DNA from: an uncultured Alphaproteobacteria bacterium
Lineage (GTDB): Bacteria; Pseudomonadota; Alphaproteobacteria; Rhizobiales; Ancalomicrobiaceae
Assembly (NCBI GenBank): GCA_937919435.1
Contig: CALFRR010000100.1
Coordinates: 1-54,598 of the forward strand
Direction of reading: 5' to 3'
Length of the DNA stretch: 54,598 nucleotides
Below, one piece after another: positions 32,753 through 42,159 of the stretch. The position numbers and the translations under genes were made by a program. Position 1 is the stretch's first letter, and the number at the start of each line of letters is the position of its first letter. A model generated the notes under the pieces. It was not told where the DNA came from. It saw only the letters and a list, made by a program, of their open reading frames with translations, and made no database searches.

Positions 32753-33982
32753 TCACTTCGCCGCCTTGACCGCCCTGACCAGTGCCTCGACACCGGCTTC
32801 GGGGCTCTGCTTGCCGTGCATGAAGGCGGTGACGGTGTCCTGGATCGCGCCCCAGCCGGTCGGCTCGGAGACGAGATCGCCGGTCTCGACCAACTGTCCG
32901 GCACCGGAGGCCGCGTAGGCCGCCTGGGCGCAGGGATCGAACCCGTCCACCGAGACGTCGAGACGGCTCGGGATCGAGCCCTTGCGGATCGAGAAGGCGT
33001 GCTGCAACGCCGGATCCATCACCGTCCGGGCGAGGATCGTCTGGGCCTTGCGGCGGTCGGCGTCGGTGACCGCGGTCGCCGCGAAGCCGTCGCCGTTGTA
33101 GACGTAGACGTTCCTTCCGGCCGGGAAGATCGTGCAGCCTATGTCCTTGCCCGGCGACTTGCCGGCGCCGGCGAACTCGCCCTTGGCCCAGTCGCCGTGC
33201 ACGAACAGCGCCGCCTTGCCGGAGGTCAGCAGTCCCGCCGTGATGTTCCAGTCGCGGCCGGGGCTGCCGGGATCGAGGTAGCCCTTGATCTTCTCGAGTT
33301 GCCGGAACACGTCGACCATCTTCGGGCTGCCGAGCGTGTCGAGATCGAGTGCGGTGACCTTCTTGAACATCTCGGCCCCGCCGACTTCGAGCACGACGGT
33401 CTCGAAGACGATCAGCTCCTGCCAGGACTGGCCGCCGAGCGCCAGCGGGATATAGCCGGCGGCGCGGATCTTCTCGGCGACGGCATCGATCTCGGCCCAG
33501 GTCTTCGGTGCTGCGACGCCGACCTTGGCGAAGACCTCCGTGTTCGACCACAGCCAGTTGCGGCCGTGGAGACCGAGCGGCGCGATGACGTACTTGCCCT
33601 CGTATTTGATCTGCGCCTGGATCTGCGGCGGCAGGACCTTGTCCCATCCATCGGGTTTGGCGACGTCGTCGAGATCGTTGAGCAGCTTCTCTTCGGCGAG
33701 GGCGAACAGGTTGTTGCCGAACTGCCACTGCATGGCGGTCGGCGGGTCGCCGCCGAGGATACGGGTTCGGGCGACCATCCGGGCGGCCTCGCCGCCGGCG
33801 ACCGGACTGTCCTTCCACTTGCCGCCGTTCTTCTCGAAGGCGTCGACCAGGATCCGCAGGGCGGCGGCCTCGCCGCCCGCCGTCCACCAGTGGATGATAC
33901 TGGTGTCCGGCGCCGCAGAGACCCCGGCGGTGGAGAAAGAAAGTGCGACGACCACTCCCGTCAGCGTTTTCCAGTTGGCCAC
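32753..33982 (-). CDS. Sugar ABC transporter substrate-binding protein
   Basis: A 409-residue periplasmic binding protein of the CUT1/family 1 type. The signal peptide is WKTLTGVVVALSFSTAGVSAA. The mature protein starts with SIIHWWTAGGEAAALRIL, and GGDPPTAMQWQFGNN and GQSWQELIVFETVVLEVGG mark the sugar-binding lobes. It most likely captures beta-glucosides or cello-type oligosaccharides, judged from the GH1 and GH94 genes alongside. The start is GTG with GGGGAG eight bases upstream. It lies 111 bp downstream of the beta-glucosidase gene. Confidence 0.92.
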   Translation of the reverse strand: MANWKTLTGVVVALSFSTAGVSAAPDTSIIHWWTAGGEAAALRILVDAFEKNGGKWKDSPVAGGEAARMVARTRILGGDPPTAMQWQFGNNLFALAEEKLLNDLDDVAKPDGWDKVLPPQIQAQIKYEGKYVIAPLGLHGRNWLWSNTEVFAKVGVAAPKTWAEIDAVAEKIRAAGYIPLALGGQSWQELIVFETVVLEVGGAEMFKKVTALDLDTLGSPKMVDVFRQLEKIKGYLDPGSPGRDWNITAGLLTSGKAALFVHGDWAKGEFAGAGKSPGKDIGCTIFPAGRNVYVYNGDGFAATAVTDADRRKAQTILARTVMDPALQHAFSIRKGSIPSRLDVSVDGFDPCAQAAYAASGAGQLVETGDLVSEPTGWGAIQDTVTAFMHGKQSPEAGVEALVRAVKAAK

Positions 33983-34093
33983 GGCGTCATCTCCCCAACA
34001 GTTGAAGTGCCGTTTCTCTCTTCGACGGCTCCACTTCCGATCGATCGTAGACCCGCGGCGACGGCGCCCACGGCCCCAGCGCGGCGTCCGTTC

Positions 34094-35467
34094 TCAGGCG
34101 ACGGTGCGCGATCCACGGCGGGGGTCCGCACCCGCCAGGAAACCGGCGAACCATTCGCCGCTCGCCTTGATCCGGCGCTCCCCGGTCGGAAAATCGACGT
34201 GGAAGAGCCCGAACCGCTTGTCGTAACCTTCCGCCCACTCGAAGTTGTCGAGCAGGCTCCAGACGAAATGCGCCTCCACCGGAACGCCGCGGGCGCGTGC
34301 CTCACGCAGCGCCGCGACGTGGCGGCGGATGTAGGAGAGCCGGGCGGGATCGTCGATGCGCCCGTCGGCGCCGACGATGTCGGGATAGGTCGCGCCGTTC
34401 TCGGTGATCGCGATCGGACCGGCGCCCCAGTCGCGGTGCAGGCGGACCAGGAGGTCGGTCAGCCCGGCGGGATGGACCTCCCAGCCGAAGCCGGTGCGCT
34501 CGACACCCTCCTCCTCGACGATCTTCCAGGCGAGCAGGGCGGTCGAGCCCGGATCGTCGGCGACCACCTCGTTGAAATAGTAGTTCACGCCGAGGAAATC
34601 GGTCGGCGCGGCGATCGCCTCGAGGTCGCCGTCGCGCACCGGCGGTGCGGCCGAACCGAGTGCGGCGAGGACGTCGGCGGGGTAGCCGCGACCGTGGAGC
34701 GGATCCATGTACCAACGCACGTTGAGACCGTCGTGACGCACCAGCGCGGCACGGTCGGCCTCGGAGGCGCTCGCCGCCCGCGCCGCGTTCAGCACCAGCG
34801 ACAGGCCGCAGCGGGCACCGGCGGCGTTGGCCCGGAGCACCGGCAGAGCACGGCCGTGCGACAGCAGGATGTGGTGGGCTGCCGCGGTCGCCGCCGCCCA
34901 GTCGCGCCGGCCGGGGGCGAAGACACCCTCCATGTAGCCCTTGAAGGCCGCACACCACGGTTCGTTGTGGGTGATCCAGCGCTTCACCCGATCGCCCAGC
35001 CGCCGCGAAACGACGTCGGCGTAGGCGACGAAGGCGTCGACCGTCGACCGGTCCGGCCAACCGCCGGCGGCCTCCAGGGCACTCGGCAGATCCCAGTGAT
35101 AGAGCGTCGCCCAGGGTTCGATGCCACGGGCGAGCAGCCCGTCGACGAGACGCTCGTAGAAATCGAGCCCGGCCGGATTGACCGCCCCACGGCCTTCCGG
35201 GACGACCCGCGGCCAGGCGATCGAGAAGCGATAGGCGTCGACCCCGAGCCGCGACAGAAGGCCGAGATCCTCGTCGAGCCGGTGGTAGTGGTCGCAGGCC
35301 CGGTCGGCAGTGTCGCCGTTGCGGATCGCACCGGGGACCCGGGTGAAGTCGTCCCAGATCGACGGGCCGCGGCCGTCCTCGTCCCAGGCGCCTTCGATCT
35401 GGAAGGCCGAGGTCGAGACACCCCAGCGGAAGTCCTCGGGAAAGTCCGATCGCGCGATCTCGGTCAT
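34094..35467 (-). CDS. Beta-glucosidase, GH1
   Basis: A 457-residue cytoplasmic glycosidase (no signal peptide) with a (beta/alpha)8 barrel. The N-terminal signature is FRWGVSTSAFQIEGAWDEDG, the acid/base is Glu169 in WITHNEPW and the nucleophile is Glu356 in AITENGA. It hydrolyses beta-glucosides or cellobiose after import by the adjacent ABC transporter. Its ATG overlaps the stop of the ROK gene (ATGA), so both are translated together. GH1 enzymes may also accept galactosides or fucosides; the operon favours glucosides. Confidence 0.95.
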   Translation of the reverse strand: MTEIARSDFPEDFRWGVSTSAFQIEGAWDEDGRGPSIWDDFTRVPGAIRNGDTADRACDHYHRLDEDLGLLSRLGVDAYRFSIAWPRVVPEGRGAVNPAGLDFYERLVDGLLARGIEPWATLYHWDLPSALEAAGGWPDRSTVDAFVAYADVVSRRLGDRVKRWITHNEPWCAAFKGYMEGVFAPGRRDWAAATAAAHHILLSHGRALPVLRANAAGARCGLSLVLNAARAASASEADRAALVRHDGLNVRWYMDPLHGRGYPADVLAALGSAAPPVRDGDLEAIAAPTDFLGVNYYFNEVVADDPGSTALLAWKIVEEEGVERTGFGWEVHPAGLTDLLVRLHRDWGAGPIAITENGATYPDIVGADGRIDDPARLSYIRRHVAALREARARGVPVEAHFVWSLLDNFEWAEGYDKRFGLFHVDFPTGERRIKASGEWFAGFLAGADPRRGSRTVA

Positions 35468-36669
35468 CGGGCCTCTCCTCCGGATGCGAAGGTGAGCGCG
35501 GCGACGCCGGCGATGTTGAAGAAGCCGTCGATCGCCAGGGCGGCGGCGCCGCGGGCCCAGGCGTCGTCGCCGGAGGTGTCGACGCGGATGTCGAGATCGG
35601 CCTGGAACATCCGCTCGCGCAACGTGGCGAGCAGCGGATCGAGCAGGATCGGGCCGAGCCGCACTCCCTCGCCGCCGATCACCAGCGCATCGGGATCGAT
35701 CAGGCTCGCGAGGGTCGCCATCGCCGCCCCGAGCCGCCGGCCGGCGGTGCCCAACACCTGCGTCGCCGCCGCATCGCCGGCGTCGGCGCGGATCCGCAGT
35801 TCGCCGGCATCCGCGAGAACCGTACCGGTCACCGCGCGGTACTGCTCGATCAGCGCCGGTTCGCCGGTCAGCGTCTCCAGACATCCCCGCTTGCCGCATT
35901 CGCAGGCCGGGGCGTCGTCGCCCTCGTCGATGCGGATGTGGCCGAGTTCGGCCGCCGCGCCGGTGCGGCCGCGATGCAGCGAGCCGCGGACGATCAGCGC
36001 CGCCCCGACCCCGCGCCCGAAGGTCGCCACCGCCAGCGACGCCGCGTCGCGGCCGGCGCCGAAGAGATGCTCGGCGACCGCGAAGGCGTTGAGATCGTTG
36101 TCGACCCAGACGTTCGCGCCGGTCCGCTCGGCGAGCCGGGCGGCGATCGGCACGCCCTCCCAGCCGAGACGGTTGGAATGGAGGCAGATGCCGTGCTCGG
36201 CGTCGATCTGGCCGGACATCGCCAGTCCGATGCCGACCAGCCGGCCCCGCGCGTCCGGCACATCCCGCAGGAGATCCTCCGCGGCCCGGCCCGCGACCTC
36301 GACGACGGCCTCCGGCCGGCGCGCGTCGACCTCGATCTCGGTCGTCGCGATCGGCGCGATGCCGAAATCGGTGAGCACGCCGTAGAGACGGGTCTCCATC
36401 AGCTTGAAGCCGATCGCGAAACGGCCGCCGTAGTTGAGATCGAGGGGCACCGGACGACGCCCCATCCCGGCGCCGGTCGCCTCCGCCCCCTCGACGATCA
36501 GCTGTTCTCCGAGAAGCTCGGTGGTGACGAAGGTCATCGCGGCATTCGACAGGCCGGTCGCCGCGGCGAGCGCCGAACGACTCGTCGGACCGAACCGGCG
36601 CAGGTGATTCAACACCAGAGACCGGTTGAGCGCACGAGAGGTGCTCTGATTGCCACGAAGCGCCAGCAT
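35464..36669 (-). CDS. ROK family transcriptional regulator
   Basis: A 401-residue regulator: N-terminal winged helix (RALNRSLVLNHLRRFGPTSRSALAAATGLSNAAMTFVTTELL, about 12-55) plus a ROK domain (about 80-390). The sugar-kinase-like fold shows WVDNDLNAFAVAEHLFG and the zinc motif CECGKRGCLETL (about 259-270). It is the first gene of the operon with the GH1, and likely senses the imported sugar. A candidate AT-rich operator (36685-36703) lies just before its start, overlapping the end of the GH94 gene, and a related site is upstream of GH94. Start: AAGAAG ribosome-site-like tract. Confidence 0.92.
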   Translation of the reverse strand: MLALRGNQSTSRALNRSLVLNHLRRFGPTSRSALAAATGLSNAAMTFVTTELLGEQLIVEGAEATGAGMGRRPVPLDLNYGGRFAIGFKLMETRLYGVLTDFGIAPIATTEIEVDARRPEAVVEVAGRAAEDLLRDVPDARGRLVGIGLAMSGQIDAEHGICLHSNRLGWEGVPIAARLAERTGANVWVDNDLNAFAVAEHLFGAGRDAASLAVATFGRGVGAALIVRGSLHRGRTGAAAELGHIRIDEGDDAPACECGKRGCLETLTGEPALIEQYRAVTGTVLADAGELRIRADAGDAAATQVLGTAGRRLGAAMATLASLIDPDALVIGGEGVRLGPILLDPLLATLRERMFQADLDIRVDTSGDDAWARGAAALAIDGFFNIAGVAALTFASGGEAR

Positions 36670-36684
36670 GCGACACCCAACTTC

Positions 36685-36703
36685 TTTTAATTAATAAAAT
36701 TAC
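36685..36703. promoter_or_regulatory. Candidate ROK operator upstream of the ROK gene
   Basis: TTTTAATTAATAAAATTAC, an AT-only island in GC-rich DNA, 16 bp upstream of the ROK start. It contains the TAA stop of the GH94 gene. Its complement matches the second site at 39510 over about 16 bp at 13 positions. Confidence 0.6.
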
Positions 36704-39225
36704 TTTACGGCATCTCGGTTGTCAATGGGCGCGACGCCCATCATCACCTCGACCCGATGGACCGCTCCATCACCGACCACCGGAAGCGGTTTCGTCGGAT
36801 CGAGCGGAACGCCGTCGAGCGACAGGCCGATCACCCCCTTGGAGACTCCGAAGGGATTGACCACCCGGATCTCGAATGTGTCGCCCCGGAACCGCCGGGT
36901 GGCGGTGAAGCCGGGCCATCCCTTCGGGATGCAGGGATCGATGCGCAGGCCGTCCCAGTCCGGCTTCAGGCCGGCGATGCCCTGGGAGACGACCACGAAG
37001 GTCCAGGCGGCGGTGCCGGTCAGCCAGTTGTTCTTGGCCTCGCCGAAGCAGGGGGCATCGCGGCCGGCGATCATCTGAGCGTAGACGTAGGGCTCGCCCC
37101 GATAGGTCTCGATGCGGTCCTGTTTCGCCGACGGGCAGATCGACAGGTAGTAGTCGAGCGCGCGGTCGCCCTCGCCCAACAGACACCACGCCAGATGGAT
37201 CCAGGTGTTGTTGTGGGAGAAGATGCCGGCGTTCTCCTTGACCCCCGGGGGATAGGAGGAGACCTCGCCCAGTCGCGGGTCGTAGGTCGAGAACGCCGGC
37301 TGTTGCAGGAGGATGCCGTTCTCGGTGTAGAGCCGCCGGTGGACGCTCTCCAGTGCCAGACGGGCCCGGCCGTTGTCGGCTCCGGCACCGCCGAGCACGC
37401 ACCAGCCCTGACTCTCGACGAAGATCCGCCCATCGACGTTGGCCTTCGAGCCGACGACGTGGCCGGCGGCATCGTAGGCGCGGGTGTACCACTCGCCGTC
37501 CCATGCCTCTCTCTCGATGGTCTCCAGCATCTCGGCGTGATGGGCGCGCATCCGCGCGGCGTCGGCGGGCCGGTCGAGATGATCGTAGAGGCCGGCCATG
37601 TCGCGGGCGGCATAGAGGAACAGGCCGGCGATCATCACCGATTCCGCCTTCGAACCGGTCACGTCGCCGGCGGTCTGGAAGGACTCGTTCGGCTCGGTGG
37701 AGAAGCAGTTGAGGTTCAGGCAGTCGTTCCAGTCGGCGTGACCGATCAGCGGCAGACCGTGCGGCCCGCGCTTGGCCAGGGTGTAGGCGATCGACGTCTC
37801 GAGATGATCGAGCAGGCTCTCGCGATCGGCGGGATCGGCGTAGTCGCGGTCGGCGTAGCCGGTGGGTGCGTCGAGGATCGACGTGTCGCCGGTCTCGCGG
37901 AGATAGGCGCAGGTCGACAGGATCAGCCACAGATGATCGTCGTAGAAGTCGCCGCCGATGTCGGCGTTCCCCTTCTTGGTCAGCGGCTGGTACTGATGGA
38001 AACAGGTGCCGTCGGAGAGTTGGGTGGCGGCGATGTCGAGGATCCGCTCACGCGCCCGGCTCGGGACCATGTGGACGAAGCCGAGCAGATCCTGGTTGGA
38101 ATCGCGGAAGCCCATGCCGCGGCCGATGCCGGTCTCGTACATCGAGGCGGAGCGCGACATGTTGAAGGTCGCCATGCACTGGTACTGGTTCCAGACGTTC
38201 GCCATCCGCTCGACGTGCTCGTTCGGACAGGCGATGCGGACGTTGCCCAGGAGATCGTCCCAATAGGCGGCGAGCCGAGCGAAGGCGGCGTCGATCGCGC
38301 CTTCGGCCGAGTATTTCGCGACGATCGCCCGACCGAGTTCCTTGTTCATCACGAAGGGTGCGGCGAACTTCGGCAGGTCGCCCTGCTCGACGTAGGCCAG
38401 GACGAAACCGAAACTCGTCTCCTCGCCCGCCGCCAGATCGAGATCGATCTGATGCGACCCGATCGGATTCCAGCCGAAGGCGAGCGAGTTGGTCGCCCGC
38501 CCCGCGAAGGGAACCCGCGCCTCGTGGAGCCCCTCGTGGATGCCGACGAAGGCGTCGCGCGAGGTGTCGAAGCCGGCGATCGGCCGGGTGCAGGCGAACA
38601 GAGCGTAGTGATCGCGGCGCTCGCGATATTCGGTCCTGTGGTAGATCGCCGAGCCCTCGACCTCGACCTCGCCGATCGAATAGGTGCGCTGGTAGTTGGT
38701 CATGTCGTTCAGCGCCTCGAAGAAGCAGAACTCCTGGTAGGAGAACAGCTTCGGCGTCCTGCGCCGGGCCGAGCGGTTGCGCACCGTGACCTTCCAGACC
38801 TCGGCGGTCTCGCCGGGCGGGACGAAGAACAGCGTCTCGACCTCCAACCCGTCGCGTTCGCCGGTGATCCGGGTGTAGCCGAGGCCGTGGCGGCACTCGT
38901 AGGCGACGCCGGCCGCCTTGACCGGCTTCCAACCGGGGTTCCAGACGACACACTCGTCGACGACGTAGAGATAGCGCCCGCCGAGGTCGTAGGGGACGTT
39001 GTTGTAACGATAGCGGGTCAGGCGGCGCAGCTTGGCGTCCCGCCAGAAGGTGTAGCCGCCGCCGGTGTTGGTGCACAGGCCGAAGAACTCGTCCTGACCG
39101 AGGTAGTTGAGCCAGGGCAATGGCGTGTCCGGCCGGGTGACGACGTATTCGCGGGCCGCATCGTCGAAATATCCGTACGGATTCGGAGCGTCTGCGCGCA
39201 TCTGCGTTCGGTCCCATCCCTGCAT
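36700..39225 (-). CDS. Glycoside phosphorylase, GH94 (cellobiose phosphorylase-like)
   Basis: An 841-residue cytoplasmic phosphorylase. The N-terminal beta-sandwich includes NTGGGYTFWRDAKLRRLTRYRYN and YVVDECVVWNPGWKP; the (alpha/alpha)6 barrel carries GMGFRDSNQDLLGFVHM and the catalytic DWND motif at residues 498-501. It splits a beta-linked disaccharide with phosphate to glucose-1-phosphate plus sugar. Cellobiose fits length and motif best, but chitobiose, laminaribiose and cellobionate phosphorylases share the fold. ATG 39225 has a weak ribosome site; an alternative is 39201 (MRADAPNPYGYF). An AT-rich operator lies about 285 bp upstream. It precedes the ROK gene by 30 bp and gives a phosphorolytic route beside the GH1. 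Confidence 0.88.
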   Translation of the reverse strand: MQGWDRTQMRADAPNPYGYFDDAAREYVVTRPDTPLPWLNYLGQDEFFGLCTNTGGGYTFWRDAKLRRLTRYRYNNVPYDLGGRYLYVVDECVVWNPGWKPVKAAGVAYECRHGLGYTRITGERDGLEVETLFFVPPGETAEVWKVTVRNRSARRRTPKLFSYQEFCFFEALNDMTNYQRTYSIGEVEVEGSAIYHRTEYRERRDHYALFACTRPIAGFDTSRDAFVGIHEGLHEARVPFAGRATNSLAFGWNPIGSHQIDLDLAAGEETSFGFVLAYVEQGDLPKFAAPFVMNKELGRAIVAKYSAEGAIDAAFARLAAYWDDLLGNVRIACPNEHVERMANVWNQYQCMATFNMSRSASMYETGIGRGMGFRDSNQDLLGFVHMVPSRARERILDIAATQLSDGTCFHQYQPLTKKGNADIGGDFYDDHLWLILSTCAYLRETGDTSILDAPTGYADRDYADPADRESLLDHLETSIAYTLAKRGPHGLPLIGHADWNDCLNLNCFSTEPNESFQTAGDVTGSKAESVMIAGLFLYAARDMAGLYDHLDRPADAARMRAHHAEMLETIEREAWDGEWYTRAYDAAGHVVGSKANVDGRIFVESQGWCVLGGAGADNGRARLALESVHRRLYTENGILLQQPAFSTYDPRLGEVSSYPPGVKENAGIFSHNNTWIHLAWCLLGEGDRALDYYLSICPSAKQDRIETYRGEPYVYAQMIAGRDAPCFGEAKNNWLTGTAAWTFVVVSQGIAGLKPDWDGLRIDPCIPKGWPGFTATRRFRGDTFEIRVVNPFGVSKGVIGLSLDGVPLDPTKPLPVVGDGAVHRVEVMMGVAPIDNRDAVK

Positions 39226-39787
39226 TTCGCGCCGTCGTCGCAGATCGCGTTCGCCCGATCCGCCGCGGCACTCCCCTGAACGTCGTTCGATCCGGCCGGT
39301 TCCTTCGGCGCGGCGGCTTCCAGACCCCGACGCGGCACCGCGACGGCACTCCGCCGAGACCGGCTCCGACCGCCGCCCGCTCGGCCACCGACCGCACCGA
39401 GGTCGGCCGGATCGAGCGGCACGCCGAATCGGGAGCGGACACGCTCATCGCTTCGGCCGCGATGCCGAGCCCTATTCCGTGCGGACCGGAAGAGTCCTAC
39501 GTCTATTTCATTTAATAAATTAAATAACCGAGACCACAGAGGCGGTCAAGGGCGACGGCGCGGCATGGCGCGACCTCCGTAGTCATTCGGAGGCGCGGCC
39601 CGACGGTGCCCGGATCCCCGGTCCGACGCGGCGAACGGCGAAGCGCGAACGGCGCGCGACCCACGGCGATCCGGGATCGTCACGGATCGCGGCGGGCCGA
39701 TCGACCGGCGCCCTCCTGCGGAGCACGAAGGCTCGACGCTCTCCCTCCTCCGGGAATGGCGCTACGGGCGCCGTGCGGATCGTCGTC
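39226..39787. other. Intergenic region between the GH94 and hutG genes
   Basis: A 562-bp gap. The GH94 leader spans 39226-39509, the AT-rich operator is at 39510-39526, and 39527-39787 shows only GC-rich open frames in several phases that lack ribosome sites and look like shadows. The hut genes also end here (hutG stop at 39788). No further gene is supported. Confidence 0.5.
39510..39526. promoter_or_regulatory. Candidate ROK operator upstream of the GH94 gene
   Basis: ATTTAATAAATTAAATA, embedded in CGGACC... flanks that are otherwise GC-rich. It resembles the complement of the site at 36685 (shared ATTT-AT-AATTAAA pattern). It would let one ROK regulator control both the phosphorylase and the GH1/ABC operon. 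Confidence 0.6.
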
Positions 39788-40606
39788 TCACCCGCGGGCG
39801 AAGCCGAGGAGTGCCGAGAGCGCGGTCTCCAACACCCGCCGCACCGGCTCGGCATGGGCGGGCTCATAGGCCACCGGCCAGGTCTCGGGCGTGACGTCGG
39901 TGGGTTCGGGTAGATACCCGCGCCAGGCGAGTTCCATCTGGATCGCGTGCACCCCGGTCTGCGGACGGCCCGAGGCGCGGGTGATCCAGCCGCCCTTGAA
40001 GCGGCCGTCGACCACCGTCGACAGACCCGAGTCGCGACAGGCGGCGGCGACCGCGGCGGTCACCGCGGGATCGCAGGCCGCGCCCGAGTTGGTGCCGATG
40101 TTGAACTGCGGCAGCCCACCCTCGAACAGACGCGGCAGCACCGAGCGGATCGAATGGCAGTCCCAGACCACGACCCGGGGGTGGATCGCCCGGAGCCGCG
40201 CGATCTCGGCGGCGAGCGCGGCGTGGAAGGGATCGTAGAAGGCGGCGCGCCGTTCGGCGATCTCGGCCGCGTCCGGCTCCTCACCCGGACGGTAGAGCGG
40301 TTCGCCCTCGAAGGTCTCGGTCGGGCAGAGGCCGGTGGTGGTCCGGCCCGGATAGAGCGAGACGCCGGAGGGATCGCGGTTGACGTCGATCACCGAGCGC
40401 GAAACCGTGGTGCGCACGAAGGTGGCGCCGAGATCGGCGGCGAAGGCATAGAGCTTCTCGACGTGCCAGTCGGCGTTCTTGCGGGCGAGCCAGGGCGAGA
40501 CGAAGCGGTCTACGAAGCGGCCGGGCAGCTCGGTACCGGTGTGCGGAAAGCTCAGGATCAGCGGCGCTTCGCGGCGCTCGATCACCAGGAACGGGGCGTC
40601 GGTCAT
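39788..40606 (-). CDS. hutG: N-formylglutamate deformylase
   Basis: A 272-residue cytoplasmic hydrolase, last step of the five-step histidine pathway: N-formyl-L-glutamate to glutamate plus formate. Family features are LSFPHTGTELPGRF at residues 18-31, ARKNADWHVEKLY (about 41-53), SVIDVNRDPSGVSLYPG and the VWDCHSIRS metal-site segment around residue 150. Its ATG overlaps the hutH stop (ATGA), so it is cotranslated. Presence of hutF across the divergent promoter confirms the formylglutamate route over formimidoylglutamase. Confidence 0.95.
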   Translation of the reverse strand: MTDAPFLVIERREAPLILSFPHTGTELPGRFVDRFVSPWLARKNADWHVEKLYAFAADLGATFVRTTVSRSVIDVNRDPSGVSLYPGRTTTGLCPTETFEGEPLYRPGEEPDAAEIAERRAAFYDPFHAALAAEIARLRAIHPRVVVWDCHSIRSVLPRLFEGGLPQFNIGTNSGAACDPAVTAAVAAACRDSGLSTVVDGRFKGGWITRASGRPQTGVHAIQMELAWRGYLPEPTDVTPETWPVAYEPAHAEPVRRVLETALSALLGFARG

Positions 40607-42159
40607 GCGGTGGCCTCCTCGAGGCCCGGCAGGACCAACGGCGCCACCGCCGCCTCGATCCGACCGGAGACGATCAGATCGGCGACCACCGCCAGATCCG
40701 GGGCGAAGAAGCGATCGTCGGCGAGGCCGGGGACATGCGCGCGCAGCAGGGCGCGAACCCGTTCCAACGCCGGGCTCGAGGCGAGGCCGGGTTGGAAATC
40801 GCAGCCCTGTGCCGCGGCGAGCAGCTCGATCGCCAGGACATGGGCGAGGTTCTCGGCCATCTGGTGGAGGCGATGCGCGGCATGGGCCGCCATCGAGACG
40901 TGATCCTCCTGGTTGGCCGAGGTCGGGATCGAATCGACGCTGCCGGGATGGGCCATCTGTTTGTTGGCCGAGACCAGCGCGGCGGCGGTCACCTGAGGGA
41001 TCATGAAGCCGGAGTTGAGCCCCGGCCGCGGGGTGAGGAAGGCCGGCAGCCGCGACAGCACCGGATCGACCAGCAGCGAGATCCGCCGTTCGGCGAGCGA
41101 GCCGATCTCGCACAGCGCCAGGGCGGTGATGTCGGCGGCGAAGGCGACCGGTTCGGCGTGGAAATTGCCGCCCGAGATCGCCTCGCCGGAGCCGTCCGGG
41201 CGCACGAAGATCAGCGGATTGTCGGTGACGCCGTCGGCCTCGTCGGAGAGCGTCGCGGCGACGTTGCGCAGGATGTCGAGCGAAGCGCCCATCACCTGCG
41301 GTTGGCAGCGCAGGCAATAGGGATCCTGAATGCGGTCGTCGCCCTCGACGTGGCTCGCCCGGATGGCGCTGCCGGCCATCAGATCGCGCAGCGCCGCGGC
41401 GGTCTCGATCTGGCCGCGATGCCGGCGCAGCGCGTGGATGCGCGGATCGAAGGGACCGTCGGAGCCCTTGGCGGCGTCGGTGGTGAGCGCTCCGGCGACG
41501 AGGCCGACGCGGAACAATCGCTCGGTGGAGAACAGCGCGAAGAGCGCGTTGGCGGTGGAGAACTGGGTGCCGTTGAGCAGCGCCAGCCCTTCCTTCGGAC
41601 CGAGGGTGACCGGGGCGAGCCCGGCGGCGGCGAGAGCGTCGATCGCCGGCATCCGGGCGCCGCGGACCGTCGCCTCGCCGACCCCGATCATCGCCGCGGT
41701 CATGTGGGCGAGCGGCGCCAGATCGCCGGAGGCGCCGACCGAGCCGCGGGCCGGGACCACCGGCAGCACGTCGCGGGCGAGCATCGCCTCGAGCAGCCGC
41801 GCCGTCTCGAGCCGCACGCCGGACGCGCCGCGACCGAGATTGGCGAGCTTCAGCGCCATCATCAGCCGGACGATCCGCGGATCGAGCGCTTCGCCGACAC
41901 CGGCGGCGTGGGAGATCACCAGATTGCGCTGGAGCAGCGCCAGATCCTCGTCGGCGATGCGGACGCTCGCCAGTTTGCCGAAGCCGGTGTTGATGCCGTA
42001 GACCGGCGCGCCGCGGGCGACGATCGCGGCGACGGCGGCGGCCGCCGCCTCGATCGCCGGCACCGCGGCCGGATCGAGGGACGGCACGGCGCCGGCGGCG
42101 ATCGCCTTCCAAGAGGCGAGCGGCACGGCACCGGGGGTGAGGATCACGGTTTCGGGCAT
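40603..42159 (-). CDS. hutH: Histidine ammonia-lyase
   Basis: A 518-residue enzyme deaminating L-histidine to urocanate. The MIO cofactor-forming triad Ala143-Ser144-Gly145 sits in GSVGASGDLAPLAH. The N-terminal GINTGFGKLASVRI (about 55-68), the QDPYCLRCQPQVMGA segment and ANQEDHVSM are all as in HutH. Full family length (about 510). The start MPETVILTPG overlaps the hutI end by 16 bp. First enzyme of the pathway, in the middle of the hutI-hutH-hutG operon. Confidence 0.97.
   Translation of the reverse strand: MPETVILTPGAVPLASWKAIAAGAVPSLDPAAVPAIEAAAAAVAAIVARGAPVYGINTGFGKLASVRIADEDLALLQRNLVISHAAGVGEALDPRIVRLMMALKLANLGRGASGVRLETARLLEAMLARDVLPVVPARGSVGASGDLAPLAHMTAAMIGVGEATVRGARMPAIDALAAAGLAPVTLGPKEGLALLNGTQFSTANALFALFSTERLFRVGLVAGALTTDAAKGSDGPFDPRIHALRRHRGQIETAAALRDLMAGSAIRASHVEGDDRIQDPYCLRCQPQVMGASLDILRNVAATLSDEADGVTDNPLIFVRPDGSGEAISGGNFHAEPVAFAADITALALCEIGSLAERRISLLVDPVLSRLPAFLTPRPGLNSGFMIPQVTAAALVSANKQMAHPGSVDSIPTSANQEDHVSMAAHAAHRLHQMAENLAHVLAIELLAAAQGCDFQPGLASSPALERVRALLRAHVPGLADDRFFAPDLAVVADLIVSGRIEAAVAPLVLPGLEEATA

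Noticed and set aside
32690..36385. A 1231-codon plus-strand open frame
   Set aside because: Antisense to the binding protein, GH1 and ROK genes, all of which have clear motifs; residue composition is that of an antisense frame.
36757..39279. An 840-codon plus-strand open frame opposite GH94
   Set aside because: Exact antisense of the GH94 gene with no recognisable domain.
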